Assembly (NCBI GenBank): GCA_023229645.1
Contig: JALNYU010000001.1
Span: 370,641 to 434,640 of the forward strand
Length of the DNA: 64,000 nt
Direction: 5' to 3'
Origin: Nevskia sp.
GTDB lineage: Bacteria > Pseudomonadota > Gammaproteobacteria > Nevskiales > Nevskiaceae
The translations under genes and the position numbers were made by a program. Shown piece after piece: positions 43,997 to 52,579 of this stretch; within the stretch, counting starts at the first letter, position 1; each line of letters begins with the position of its first letter. A model generated the notes under the pieces. The model was given only the letters and a program-made list of their open reading frames with translations. It was not told where the DNA came from and ran no database searches.

Positions 43997-44834
43997 ATTG
44001 CCCGTCATCGCTGCGATTCAAATGAATTCGACGCCGGACGTCGCCGAGAATCTGGCGACCGCCAAGCGTTTGCTGCAGGAAGCCGCCGGCGCCGGCGCCG
44101 CACTGGCCGCGCTGCCGGAAAACTTCGCCTGCATGGGCGCCAAAGATACCGATAAGCTGGCTTTTACCGAGGCCGACGGCAGCGGCCCGATTCAGGATTT
44201 TCTCGCGACAGCGGCTTACGAGCTGGGGCTGTGGATCGTCGCCGGGACCGTGCCGCTGGCGGTGCCGGGCGATACCGGCCGGGTCTACGCCGCGAGCCTC
44301 GTTTACGGCACCGACGGAATGCGCGTTGCGCGCTACGACAAAATCCATCTATTCGATGTCGATGTCATCGCCGCGGGCGCTGCGCAGGGCACAGAGCGCT
44401 ATCGCGAATCCAACACCATCGCGTTCGGCGCGCCGGCGGCGGTGGTCGTCGATACGCCGGTTGGTAAGCTCGGCCTCAGCGTGTGCTACGACCTGCGCTT
44501 TCCCGAGCTGTACCGCGCGCTCGCCGCCGCTGGCGCCGAGATCCTCTGCGTGCCGGCGGCGTTCACCGCGCGCACCGGCGCGGCGCATTGGGAAACCTTG
44601 CTGCGCGCGCGGGCGATCGAGAATCAGGTTTACGTCATCGCGCCCGGCGAATGCGGCACGCACGCTGGCGGTCGCCAGACCTGGGGCCATTCGATGATCG
44701 TCGGCCCCTGGGGCGACGTGCTGGCCTGCCGCGCCGACGGCGAAGGCGTTGCCAGTGCGCCGATCAGCGTGCCGGCGCTGCACGCGCTACGGCGCAATTT
44801 CCCGTCGTTGTCGCAGCGGCGCTTTGGCCTTTGA
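43989..44834 (+). CDS. Carbon-nitrogen hydrolase, deaminated glutathione amidase type
   Basis: A nitrilase-superfamily amidase of 281 residues. The catalytic triad is visible: Glu in LPENFACMG, Lys in RYDKIHLFDVD, Cys in LGLSVCYDLRFPELYR. The DLRFPELYR and HSMIVGPWGDVLA motifs fit the Nit1/YbeM branch, which repairs deaminated glutathione. The ATG at 43989 follows a GGAG site; the ATG at 43977 is weaker. Its substrate is inferred from the family, and the place between yhdP and tldD is common in gammaproteobacteria. Confidence 0.88.
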   Translation: MAELPVIAAIQMNSTPDVAENLATAKRLLQEAAGAGAALAALPENFACMGAKDTDKLAFTEADGSGPIQDFLATAAYELGLWIVAGTVPLAVPGDTGRVYAASLVYGTDGMRVARYDKIHLFDVDVIAAGAAQGTERYRESNTIAFGAPAAVVVDTPVGKLGLSVCYDLRFPELYRALAAAGAEILCVPAAFTARTGAAHWETLLRARAIENQVYVIAPGECGTHAGGRQTWGHSMIVGPWGDVLACRADGEGVASAPISVPALHALRRNFPSLSQRRFGL

Positions 44835-44925
44835 TCGCCGCAAAAAGTACCCGCGGCTTGCTTTTGCCGCGGCTGGCCGCACCTAATACCGTTCGCACCG
44901 CAACACCGCACTGGTTGATGACCCG

Positions 44926-46368
44926 ATGACGCAGACTCTGAGCCTGGCCCAAGACATTTTGCTTGCCCCCGCAGCGCTCGACGAGGCGCAGCTGCAGCGC
45001 CTGCTCGGCGGCTTGATGAAGCCGGGCATCGACGCGGCCGACCTCTACTTCCAGAATTCGGTGTCGGAAAGCTGGTTTTTTGAAGACGGCATCGTCAAAT
45101 CCGGCAGCAGCCATACCGAGCAAGGCGTCGGCGTGCGCGCGATCAGCGGCGAAAAAACCGGCTTTGCGTATTCTGACGAACTCAGCCTGCCGGCTTTGAC
45201 TGACGCTTCATCGGCGGCAACCGCCATCGTCCGTCAAGGTCAGAACGGCAGCTTGGCGGCGATGACCTCGCCGAACCCGAAAGCGCTGTATCCGGCCGTC
45301 AATCCGCTCGAAGACTGGGCCACGGTTAAGAAACTGGAATTGCTGCGCCGCGCCGACGCCGCGGCCCGCGGCATCGATCCGCGCATTACCCAAGTCATGG
45401 TTTCGCTCGCCGCCAGCCACGATGTCATTCTCGTCGCCGCTGCGGACGGCACGCTCGCCGCCGATATCCGGCCGCTGGTGCGGATGAACGTCACCGTAAT
45501 TGCGGAGCACAAAGGCCGGCGCGAGCAGGCCAGTTCCGGCGGCGGCGGCCGCGGTCCGTACGCCGAATTTTTCAGTGGCGACGCGCCTGAGCGCCACGCC
45601 GCCGAAGCCGTGCGGCAGGCGCTGATGCTGCTCGACGCCGACCCGACACCGGCTGGCTCGATGCCAGTGGTGCTCGGTCCGGGCTGGCCTGGGATTCTGT
45701 TGCACGAAGCCATCGGCCACGGCCTGGAAGGCGATTTCAATCGCAAAGGCACGTCGGCGTATTCGAATCGCATCGGCCAGAAAGTCGCGAGTTCGCTGTG
45801 CACGATTGTCGATGACGGTACGTTGGTCGGCCGCCGCGGTTCGCTGTCGCTCGACGACGAAGGCACGCCGAGCCAATGCACGACGCTGATCGAAAACGGC
45901 GTGCTGCGTGGTTATCTGCAGGACAAACTCAACGCCCGCTTGATGGGGGTGAAAGCCACCGGCAACGGCCGCCGCGAGTCGTTCGCGCATCTGCCGATGC
46001 CGCGCATGACCAACACTTACATGCTCGCCGGCCCGCACGATCCCGAAGAAATCATCCGCTCGGTCAGCAAAGGCTTGTACGCGGTGAATTTTGCCGGCGG
46101 CCAAGTCGACATCACCAACGGCAATTTTTCGTTTTCGGCCAGCGAAGCCTATTTGATCGAAAACGGCCGGATCACGCGGCCGGTAAAAGGCGCGACGTTG
46201 ATCGGCAACGGCCCGGAAGCGTTGTCGCGGGTCAGTATGCTCGGCAACGATCTGCAGCTCGACGGCGGTATCGGCACCTGCGGTAAAGAGGGCCAAAGCG
46301 TGCCGGTGGGGGTCGGCCAGCCGACGCTGAAGATCGATAGCATGACGGTTGGCGGTACGCAGGCTTAG
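44926..46368 (+). CDS. tldD: Metalloprotease TldD
   Basis: TldD with TldE forms a zinc protease that degrades unfolded peptides and processes microcin-type precursors. The protein has 480 residues. The zinc motif is LLHEAIGHGLEGDFNRKG (HExxxH). Other family motifs are GGGRGPYAEFF, GTPSQCTTLIENGVLRGYLQ and GRRESFAHLPMPRMTNTYM. No tldE lies in the window. It overlaps no upstream gene, with 91 bases after the nitrilase. Confidence 0.96.
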   Translation: MTQTLSLAQDILLAPAALDEAQLQRLLGGLMKPGIDAADLYFQNSVSESWFFEDGIVKSGSSHTEQGVGVRAISGEKTGFAYSDELSLPALTDASSAATAIVRQGQNGSLAAMTSPNPKALYPAVNPLEDWATVKKLELLRRADAAARGIDPRITQVMVSLAASHDVILVAAADGTLAADIRPLVRMNVTVIAEHKGRREQASSGGGGRGPYAEFFSGDAPERHAAEAVRQALMLLDADPTPAGSMPVVLGPGWPGILLHEAIGHGLEGDFNRKGTSAYSNRIGQKVASSLCTIVDDGTLVGRRGSLSLDDEGTPSQCTTLIENGVLRGYLQDKLNARLMGVKATGNGRRESFAHLPMPRMTNTYMLAGPHDPEEIIRSVSKGLYAVNFAGGQVDITNGNFSFSASEAYLIENGRITRPVKGATLIGNGPEALSRVSMLGNDLQLDGGIGTCGKEGQSVPVGVGQPTLKIDSMTVGGTQA

Positions 46369-46372
46369 GGCG

Positions 46373-46945
46373 GTGCGGAGATCTCTGGGCCGCCTACGCA
46401 TCATCGGCGGCAGCTGGCGCAGCCGTTTGATCGACTTCGATGCCGACGCTGGCGTGCGGCCGACGCCAGATCGCGTGCGGCAAACGGTATTCGACTGGCT
46501 GAGCCCGATTATCGCGGGCAGCAGCGTGCTCGATCTGTTCGCTGGCAGCGGCGCACTCGGGCTTGAAGCGTTATCGCGCGGTGCGGCGCACGCCAGTTTT
46601 GTCGAGAACGGTCGGACGCAAATCGCGGATATCCGCGCTGCAGTCGAAAAACTCGGCGCCAGCGACCGCGCCGAGCTGGTGCCGGGCGATGCCGTGGCGT
46701 TTCTGCGTGCAACCGCGCACCGGTACGACATCCTATTTCTCGATCCGCCGTATGAAGGCGGGCTGCTCGGGCAGGCGCTAACGGCGCTGCCGCGGGTATT
46801 GAAGCCGGGCAATCGCATTTACCTGGAATGGCCGAAAGAGCAGCCGCCGACAATGCCGGCGGGCTACACCGCTCTAAAAGAAAAAACGGCCGGCAGGGTT
46901 TGTTATGGCTTGTTTACTTTTGCGCAGGGGGAGTTGTTGCCGTGA
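46373..46945 (+). CDS. rsmD: 16S rRNA (guanine-966-N2)-methyltransferase RsmD
   Basis: Methylates G966 of 16S rRNA. The protein has 190 residues from a GTG at 46373, four bases after the tldD stop; an in-frame TTG at 46349 would overlap tldD. Motifs: LRIIGGSWRSR at the N-terminus, VRPTPDRVRQTVFDWL, SAM-binding VLDLFAGSGALGLEALSRGA, and catalytic LFLDPPYEGG (DPPY). The stop overlaps the coaD start, the classical rsmD-coaD pair. Confidence 0.95.
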   Translation: MRRSLGRLRIIGGSWRSRLIDFDADAGVRPTPDRVRQTVFDWLSPIIAGSSVLDLFAGSGALGLEALSRGAAHASFVENGRTQIADIRAAVEKLGASDRAELVPGDAVAFLRATAHRYDILFLDPPYEGGLLGQALTALPRVLKPGNRIYLEWPKEQPPTMPAGYTALKEKTAGRVCYGLFTFAQGELLP

Positions 46946-47433
46946 CCATCATCGCCGCCTATTCAGGCACTTTTGACCCGATCACGCTGGGTCACCACGA
47001 CATCATCCAGCGTGCCGCGCGGATGTTTCCAAAGCTGATTGTCGCCGTCGGCTTGAACCCGGCGAAGAATCCGAAATTTTCGCTGGAAGAGCGGGTCGAG
47101 CTGATTTCCGCCTGCGTGCAAGGCATCGAGAATGTTTCGGTCGTCGGCTTCGGCGGATTGGTCGTCGATTTTGCCCGCGAGCATAATGTTTCGGTGCTGG
47201 TGCGCGGCGTTCGCACGGTGGCCGATGTCGAATACGAAAAGCAGATGGCGACGATGAATCGCGATCTGTACCCAGAGCTGGACACCGTACTGCTCGCGCC
47301 GAGCCCGCAGTACGAACATTTGTCGTCCAGCCTCGTGCGCGAACTGACCAGCCTCGGCGCGCCGGTGAAAAAGCTGGTGCCGAAAGCGGTGATACCAGCG
47401 TTGTTGGCACGCTTCGGCCGCAAACCGCGCTGA
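46942..47433 (+). CDS. coaD: Phosphopantetheine adenylyltransferase
   Basis: Penultimate enzyme of coenzyme A synthesis. The protein has 163 residues starting at the GTG at 46942, which overlaps the rsmD stop. Motifs: AYSGTFDPITLGHHDIIQRA (nucleotide-binding T/HxGH type), VGLNPAKNPKFSLEERVELI, VLVRGVRTVADVEYEKQMA and the C-terminal EHLSSSLVRELTSLG. A longer in-frame start at 46828 lies within rsmD and is not supported. Confidence 0.97.
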   Translation: MTIIAAYSGTFDPITLGHHDIIQRAARMFPKLIVAVGLNPAKNPKFSLEERVELISACVQGIENVSVVGFGGLVVDFAREHNVSVLVRGVRTVADVEYEKQMATMNRDLYPELDTVLLAPSPQYEHLSSSLVRELTSLGAPVKKLVPKAVIPALLARFGRKPR

Positions 47434-47550
47434 CGTCTGCGGCGGTTTTCAGTAAGAAAATAAACGCATAAGCGCAGTGCAAATCGCACTAAGCGCGCAC
47501 GGAATTTGCGGTGCCTCGGCATTGCTAAATACTTACAGGGGCAGTAATCG

Positions 47551-49149
47551 ATGGACGAAAATCCCAATTCTTGGACGCGCCGGCAATTCTTGACCCGGCT
47601 TGGCCTCGTTGGCGGCGCGGCGCCGCTGTATCACGCGATGGGCGCGCTGGGCCTTAGCGTCATTCCCGGCGCGCACGCGGCGCCGACGTTGCCGGCCGGT
47701 TCCGGCAAGGGCAAGCGGGTGGTGATTGTCGGCGCCGGCATCGCCGGGCTGACCAGCGCTTACGAACTCGGCAAAGCCGGCTACCAGTGCACGATTCTCG
47801 AAGCTACCCACCACATCGGCGGCCGCAACCGCACCGCGCGCCGCGGCGATAAGCTGATCGAAGTCGATAGCGTACAAACCTGCGAGTTCGACGACGACCC
47901 CAATCTCTACTTCAACTGCGGCCCGGCGCGGCTTTCGTATCACCACACCGAGATCATGAAGTATTGCCGCCAGTTCGAAGTGCAGCTGGAGCCTTACGTC
48001 AACGATAACCGCAACGCCTTCCTGCATTCCTCCACCGCGTACGGCGGCAAGCCGCAGCGGGCGCAAGACGTGCTGACCGATCAGCGCGGCTATATCTCGG
48101 AGTTGCTGGCGAAGGCGATCAACAAGAACGCGCTCGATCAGCCGCTGACCAGCGAAGACCGCGACCGCATGCTCGGCATGCTGAAGAGCTTCGGCGATCT
48201 CGATAAAGATTTCGGCTACAAAGGCTCGACCCGCGCCGGCTTTATCGATGACGGCATTCTCGGCGCCGGCCACGCCAAGCCGCCGATGCCGCTGGCCGAC
48301 CTGCTGAAATCGGACTTCTGGTATTTCAAAACCCAGTTCTCGTATCTGTGGGATCAATCGCCGAGCATGATGCAGCCGACCGGCGGGATGGACATGATCG
48401 TTAAAGGCTTTCTGCGCAACATCAAAGCGCAGATCATTCGCAACGCGCCGGTTGTTGGTATCGTCAACGGCGAGAAAGACGTGCGAGTGCGTTACAAGGA
48501 TCCGTCTGGCAAAGGTGAGCAGGAAATCGTCGCTGATTACTGCATCAATAACGCGCCGGGCTTCTTGATGGCCGGGATCGACCATAACTTCTCGCCGGAC
48601 TACGTCAGCGCGCTGAAAGCGATCAAGCCCGGCAGCCTGTTCAAAATCGCGTTCCAGGCCAAGCGCCGGTTCTGGGAGGAGGACTACCAGATCTACGGCG
48701 GCATCTCGTGGACCGATCAAGACATTCTGCAAATCTGGTATCCGCCGCACGGCATCAACCGCAAGAAAGGCATCGTCATCGGCGCCTACATCTTTGGGCT
48801 GGGCCCGAGCCCGGATGGCGTTGATATCGGCGACAAATGGTCGCGGATGAAGCTCGACGAGCGCTTGAAGAACGCGATCATCGCTGGCGAGAAAATCCAC
48901 CCCGGCTACGGCCAGATGATGGAGAAAGGCCTCAGCGTCGCTTGGAACAAAGTGCCGCACATGTTTGGCTGCGCGTTCGACTGGGAAGAAGAAGACCGCA
49001 AGACGCATTACGTGCGTCTGCAAAAGCCGGAAAAGCGGCACTACTTGGTCGGCGATCAAATGAGCTATCTGCCGGGCTGGCAGGAAGGCGCCATTCGTTC
49101 CGCGCACGCGGTGATCGAAGACATCCACAAGCGGACGACGGCGGCGTAG
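47551..49149 (+). CDS. Tat-exported FAD-dependent amine oxidase-like protein
   Basis: The protein has 532 residues. The N-terminus has a twin-arginine signal (TRRQFLTRLGLVGGAAPLYH) with cleavage near AHA. The Rossmann FAD site is VVIVGAGIAGLTSAYELGKA with GGRNRTARR following, and the C-terminal FAD motif is YLPGWQEGAIRSAHAVIEDI. This is the flavin monoamine oxidase/L-amino-acid oxidase architecture. The substrate is not evident. A ribosome-binding site (CAGGGG) lies ahead of the ATG. It is a single gene with its own 117-base leader. Confidence 0.9.
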   Translation: MDENPNSWTRRQFLTRLGLVGGAAPLYHAMGALGLSVIPGAHAAPTLPAGSGKGKRVVIVGAGIAGLTSAYELGKAGYQCTILEATHHIGGRNRTARRGDKLIEVDSVQTCEFDDDPNLYFNCGPARLSYHHTEIMKYCRQFEVQLEPYVNDNRNAFLHSSTAYGGKPQRAQDVLTDQRGYISELLAKAINKNALDQPLTSEDRDRMLGMLKSFGDLDKDFGYKGSTRAGFIDDGILGAGHAKPPMPLADLLKSDFWYFKTQFSYLWDQSPSMMQPTGGMDMIVKGFLRNIKAQIIRNAPVVGIVNGEKDVRVRYKDPSGKGEQEIVADYCINNAPGFLMAGIDHNFSPDYVSALKAIKPGSLFKIAFQAKRRFWEEDYQIYGGISWTDQDILQIWYPPHGINRKKGIVIGAYIFGLGPSPDGVDIGDKWSRMKLDERLKNAIIAGEKIHPGYGQMMEKGLSVAWNKVPHMFGCAFDWEEEDRKTHYVRLQKPEKRHYLVGDQMSYLPGWQEGAIRSAHAVIEDIHKRTTAA

Positions 49150-49243
49150 CTTTTCTGCCCACGTCTTCAGTGCGCCACCGTGCCGATTGAGAATCTCGGT
49201 TCGGTGGTGCAGCGTGAAATCTGGTTGACCAGGGACGACGGCT

Positions 49244-49513
49244 ATGAAATTTATCGGGCTCGTTCTGCTCCCGGCCTGCGTACAACTGCTGCTCGGCGCG
49301 GCGTTTATCTTCGTGCCGCCGCACGGCGGCTCGTTTGTCGGCCTCGGCGTTATGCTGCTCGGCCTCATTGCAATTCCCGTGACGGCGTTGCTGAACTGGG
49401 CGCGCAGCCAAGCGCAACCGGCACTGGCGCCGTTGGATCTCGCTGCGCGTACGGCGCTCACTACCCTCGTGTTCCCGGCCTTGTGTCTTGCGCTCTACGT
49501 GTTCGCGTCTTGA
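49244..49513 (+). CDS. Small membrane protein
   Basis: The protein has 89 residues with three hydrophobic helices (IGLVLLPACVQLLLGAAFIF; FVGLGVMLLGLIAIPVTALL; LTTLVFPALCLALYVF). It lies 94 bases after the amine oxidase on the same strand and converges with the next gene, overlapping it by 19 bases. No family recognised. The ORF is real by its regular membrane topology, but function is unknown. Confidence 0.6.
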   Translation: MKFIGLVLLPACVQLLLGAAFIFVPPHGGSFVGLGVMLLGLIAIPVTALLNWARSQAQPALAPLDLAARTALTTLVFPALCLALYVFAS

Positions 49514-50658
49514 ACGGCGTGGCGCGCTCGCCGAATCCCGCGCAGACGCAGTACGAGCATGCTGCATTCAAAAAGTAGCCAACCGGCGGCGAGGCCGAGT
49601 AGCGCGTCGGCGTGGTCGCCGAGCAAGGCCAACAGCAGCGTCGGCAAGGTGCCGCGATAAACGCTTTTGATCAGTCCCAAAAGCGGGTGTGGCCGTAATA
49701 GCGTCGTACCGTGGCGACCGAGGAAGTCGATGCCGGCTTCGCCGTGCCGGGCGGCACGGAGCAGCCAATCATCGCCGACCGTTCCAGCGGTGCTGAGCCA
49801 TTTCACGCCGCGTTCGCGGCCGAGCCACAGCGCGAAGGCGCCGCCTGGGCGCTGGGCGAAATCGGCGACGCGATGCAGCGTTTCGGGACCATCGACGAGC
49901 TTGAGAATTTTCAGCGCTGCGGCCGGTTGCGCGGCGGTGGCGAGGCGCGCGGCATCGTCCGCGACGCGACCGAGTTCGCCGACATCCCGTGATTCCAAGC
50001 TGCGCCGGGCGAGGCGGACCAGGCGTGCTGCGAACGCTTCGCCGATCGCGCCGACCCGCCGAGCAAACTTCAGCACGGCAACGCCAGCGTCGGCTGTCGG
50101 TGTGAATGTGGTCGCCAACCCGATTGCTGACAGCGCGACAATTACGCCGTCGGTGGGTTCGCCGCGAAGCGCGTTTGCGCTTTGAATGACGAGGTCGCGG
50201 ACATCGCCGATCACCAACAAATCGGCGGCCACCGCGCCGCCCAAGGCTTCGGCGCTGTCGCCGTTGCCGGTCAGCGCGCCGTGGCCGACTTCGCGCAGGC
50301 GCCGCAGCAGATTATCCCGCTCGGCTTCGATCTGCGCTTGTGCTGTGAGCAGTGCGGCGCGGCCTTCGCCAGTTTGCACGTCGAGCCCAGCGGCGACGAT
50401 CAACAAGGCTTCGCTGTAGTGGCCGCTGGCGCGCTCGGTTTCGGCAGCGGCGGCGAAGTCGTAATCCGGTAGCGCGTTGAATTCGGTGCGCGCCCGGCTA
50501 CTGTCCCAGTACGTGACGCAAACGCCGAACAGCGCCAGCGCAGCGCCGAGGCGCAAGAGCGTCAACGCCAGTGCCGCAAACGGTTGGATACGGCGGCGGA
50601 TCATGGCATCCGCTAACGCAGCAATCGGAGTCGCATTATTGATCCGGCTGTTTGACAT
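49495..50658 (-). CDS. Hypothetical membrane protein
   Basis: The protein has 387 residues from the ATG at 50658. An internal ATG at 50604 (MIRRRIQPFAALALTLLRLG) gives 369 residues and avoids the left arm of an inverted repeat, so it may be the true start. One N-terminal membrane helix is followed by a large helical soluble part (periplasmic or cytoplasmic) and a C-terminal hydrophobic pair (LPTLLLALLGDHADALLGLA, GWLLFECSMLVL). Ala/Arg/Leu-rich, with no catalytic motifs. I do not recognise a function. Confidence 0.65.
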   Translation of the reverse strand: MSNSRINNATPIAALADAMIRRRIQPFAALALTLLRLGAALALFGVCVTYWDSSRARTEFNALPDYDFAAAAETERASGHYSEALLIVAAGLDVQTGEGRAALLTAQAQIEAERDNLLRRLREVGHGALTGNGDSAEALGGAVAADLLVIGDVRDLVIQSANALRGEPTDGVIVALSAIGLATTFTPTADAGVAVLKFARRVGAIGEAFAARLVRLARRSLESRDVGELGRVADDAARLATAAQPAAALKILKLVDGPETLHRVADFAQRPGGAFALWLGRERGVKWLSTAGTVGDDWLLRAARHGEAGIDFLGRHGTTLLRPHPLLGLIKSVYRGTLPTLLLALLGDHADALLGLAAGWLLFECSMLVLRLRGIRRARHAVQDANT

Positions 50659-50728
50659 TGATCGGCTGACAGGCTGATCGCTTCGGCAAGAATCGGGTCT
50701 GGGCCTGTAGCGGCAGCCGGATCAATAA
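50636..50728. repeat. Perfect 15-bp inverted repeat between two minus-strand genes
   Basis: TTATTGATCCGGCTG at 50636-50650 and its exact complement CAGCCGGATCAATAA at 50714-50728, separated by 63 bases. They lie in the gap between the pteridine reductase stop (50736) and the downstream membrane protein start. This could be a transcript hairpin ending the reductase mRNA or a looped operator for the membrane protein. There is no T-run. Confidence 0.6.
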
Positions 50729-50735
50729 CAAGGCT

Positions 50736-51494
50736 CTAAGACCCAAGCCTTAGCGCACCGTCTACCGGCAGAATCGCGCCGGTGATGTAAGCGGATCCCG
50801 GCGCCAGTAGAAAGCGCACGGCGCGGGCAATTTCGTCCGGCTGGCCGAGCCGCGCCAGCGGGATATGCGCAAGCTCATCGGCCTGCTGTTCGGCGCTCAG
50901 CTGCGTGCTTTCGGCCCACAGCACGTGTCCGGGCGCGACGCCGTTGACGCGCACTTTCGGCGCCAATTCTACCGCCAGCGTTTCGGTCAACGACCATAAC
51001 GCGGCTTTGGCGGCGTTGTACGGCGCGAAGCCGGGGCGGGCGTGACGGGCCAGCGTGTCCAGAATATTGACCACCGCGGCGCCCGGTGCGAAAAGCGGCA
51101 AACAGGCCTGCGTCAGCAGCAGCGGCGCTTTGAAATTCGAGGCGATGAGATCATCGAAGACTTCGGCGGTAATGGTGCCCAGCGGCGTACGGCGGTAGGT
51201 CGAGGCATTGTTGACCAGCGCATCAAGCCGCTGCCATCGGCCCTGCGCGGCCACGGCGAGCGCGGGTAGCGCAGCGGCGTCAGCGAGGTTGGCGTGCAGA
51301 ACGACGGCGGAGTTTGGTCGCAGTGCGTTGAGCGCCGCCGCGAGCGCCGCGGCTTCGGCGGCCGAGCGGTGACAATGGATTGCGATGTTCATACCCGCCG
51401 CGTGCAGCGTGCGGCAGATCGCGGCGCCGATGCGCCGGCCGCCGCCGGTGACCAACGCGACCCCTGAAAATTGCCCGTTTGCGATCTGTTCCAC
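50736..51494 (-). CDS. Short-chain dehydrogenase, pteridine reductase type
   Basis: The protein has 252 residues. The NADPH-binding motif is VALVTGGGRRIGAAICRTLH; an Arg in the TGxxRxG-like glycine motif marks the FolM/PTR1 branch that reduces dihydrobiopterin or dihydromonapterin. The catalytic centre is NILDTLARHARPGFAPYNAA, with the Tyr-x3-Lys reading YNAAK. DALVNNAS is the usual structural motif. It diverges from uppP. Substrate assigned from the family only. Confidence 0.85.
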   Translation of the reverse strand: MEQIANGQFSGVALVTGGGRRIGAAICRTLHAAGMNIAIHCHRSAAEAAALAAALNALRPNSAVVLHANLADAAALPALAVAAQGRWQRLDALVNNASTYRRTPLGTITAEVFDDLIASNFKAPLLLTQACLPLFAPGAAVVNILDTLARHARPGFAPYNAAKAALWSLTETLAVELAPKVRVNGVAPGHVLWAESTQLSAEQQADELAHIPLARLGQPDEIARAVRFLLAPGSAYITGAILPVDGALRLGS

Positions 51495-51590
51495 CGTCCG
51501 TCCTTTATGCTGTCAACGCAGCGCCGTGGATGCGTTGCCGCCGATGTTGCGCGGGCCCCTCAAACTTTCTTTCATCTTACGGAATTCTTC

Positions 51591-52385
51591 GTGAACGACC
51601 TGCTGCAAGTCATTTTGCTCGGTATTGTTGAAGGCATCACCGAGTTTCTGCCGATCTCCTCGACCGGCCACTTGTTGATCGCCGAAAAGCTGGGTCTCGG
51701 GCAGCGCTCGGATCTTTTTAACATCGTGATTCAGGCCGGCGCGATTCTGGCCGTGACGCTGATCTATTGGCAGCGCATCGTGCAGTTGTTCACCGGCCTG
51801 AAAAACGCCGAAACGCGCGATTATTTCTGGAAGCTGGCCGTCGCTTTCGGCATTACCGCGGTGCTCGGCTTAATCGTAAAAAAACTCGGTTTTCGCTTGC
51901 CGGAAGAAATCACCCCGGTGGCCTGGGCGCTGATCATCGGCGGCGTCTGGATGTATGCCGCCGAATGGCTCGCGGCGCGCAAACCGGCAACGGCAGAAAT
52001 CATCTGGACTGCGGCGATAGTCGTCGGCATTGCGCAGGTCGTTGCGGGTGTGTTTCCCGGCGTATCGCGCTCGGCGGCGACGATCTTCGCGGCGATGTTG
52101 ATCGGCGGCAGCAACCGCGCCGTGGCCACCGAATTCGCGTTCTTGGTCGGCATCCCAACGATGTACGCCGCCAGCGCGGTCGAATTATTGAAGGCGGTAA
52201 AAGACGGCGGCACCGGCGGCGAAGATTGGCTCGCCGTCGCGGTCGGTTTCGGGGTCTCGGCGGTGGTCGCGTTCGTCGCTGTGAAATGGCTGCTGCACTA
52301 CATTCAGAAGCACCGCTTCACCGTGTTCGCCGCCTACCGCATCGCGCTCGGCGCAGCGCTATTGCTGTTCTTGCCGGGGGCTTAA
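51591..52385 (+). CDS. uppP: Undecaprenyl-diphosphatase UppP (BacA)
   Basis: Recycles undecaprenyl pyrophosphate for peptidoglycan and other envelope polymers. The protein has 264 residues starting at GTG 51591 (VNDLLQVIL). The open frame continues upstream to 51471 but overlaps the divergent reductase and lacks conserved sequence. Motifs: GIVEGITEFLPISSTGHLLI and GVFPGVSRSAATIFAAMLIG, the two half-sites of the active centre. About eight membrane helices. Confidence 0.96.
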   Translation: MNDLLQVILLGIVEGITEFLPISSTGHLLIAEKLGLGQRSDLFNIVIQAGAILAVTLIYWQRIVQLFTGLKNAETRDYFWKLAVAFGITAVLGLIVKKLGFRLPEEITPVAWALIIGGVWMYAAEWLAARKPATAEIIWTAAIVVGIAQVVAGVFPGVSRSAATIFAAMLIGGSNRAVATEFAFLVGIPTMYAASAVELLKAVKDGGTGGEDWLAVAVGFGVSAVVAFVAVKWLLHYIQKHRFTVFAAYRIALGAALLLFLPGA

Positions 52386-52411
52386 CGGCGACCCGGACAC
52401 CCAGATAGGCG

Positions 52412-52579
52412 CTAGCGCCAATCGATGTAGTCGTCGTAAATCCGGCGGCCCCAGTACAGGCCGACGGCGCTGCCGATCAGCGAGAGCAGCGCCGCGGCGG
52501 TGAAGTTCCAGTAGCCGCCGAGCCACCAGCCGACACTGCCGAGCAGAAAGACGCCGAGCCAGCCGAAGATGCGCTTCAC
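52412..52579 (-). CDS. Small two-helix membrane protein
   Basis: The protein has 55 residues from a GTG at 52579 that overlaps the cca stop (GTGA), so it is translationally coupled to cca. The upstream ATG at 52633 would lie inside cca. Two glycine-rich helices (LGVFLLGSVGWWLGG; AALLSLIGSAVGLYWGRR) are followed by a short YDDYIDW tail. The helix-GRR pattern resembles many small conserved membrane proteins of unknown function. Confidence 0.65.
   Translation of the reverse strand: MKRIFGWLGVFLLGSVGWWLGGYWNFTAAALLSLIGSAVGLYWGRRIYDDYIDWR

Noticed and set aside
45208..46818. A 536-residue minus-strand open frame
   Set aside because: Antisense to tldD and rsmD, which are unmistakable; no family features on the minus strand.
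47533..49461. A 642-residue minus-strand open frame
   Set aside because: It lies antisense to the FAD amine oxidase gene, is rich in Arg, Ala and Val with no domain, and is a product of GC-rich third positions.
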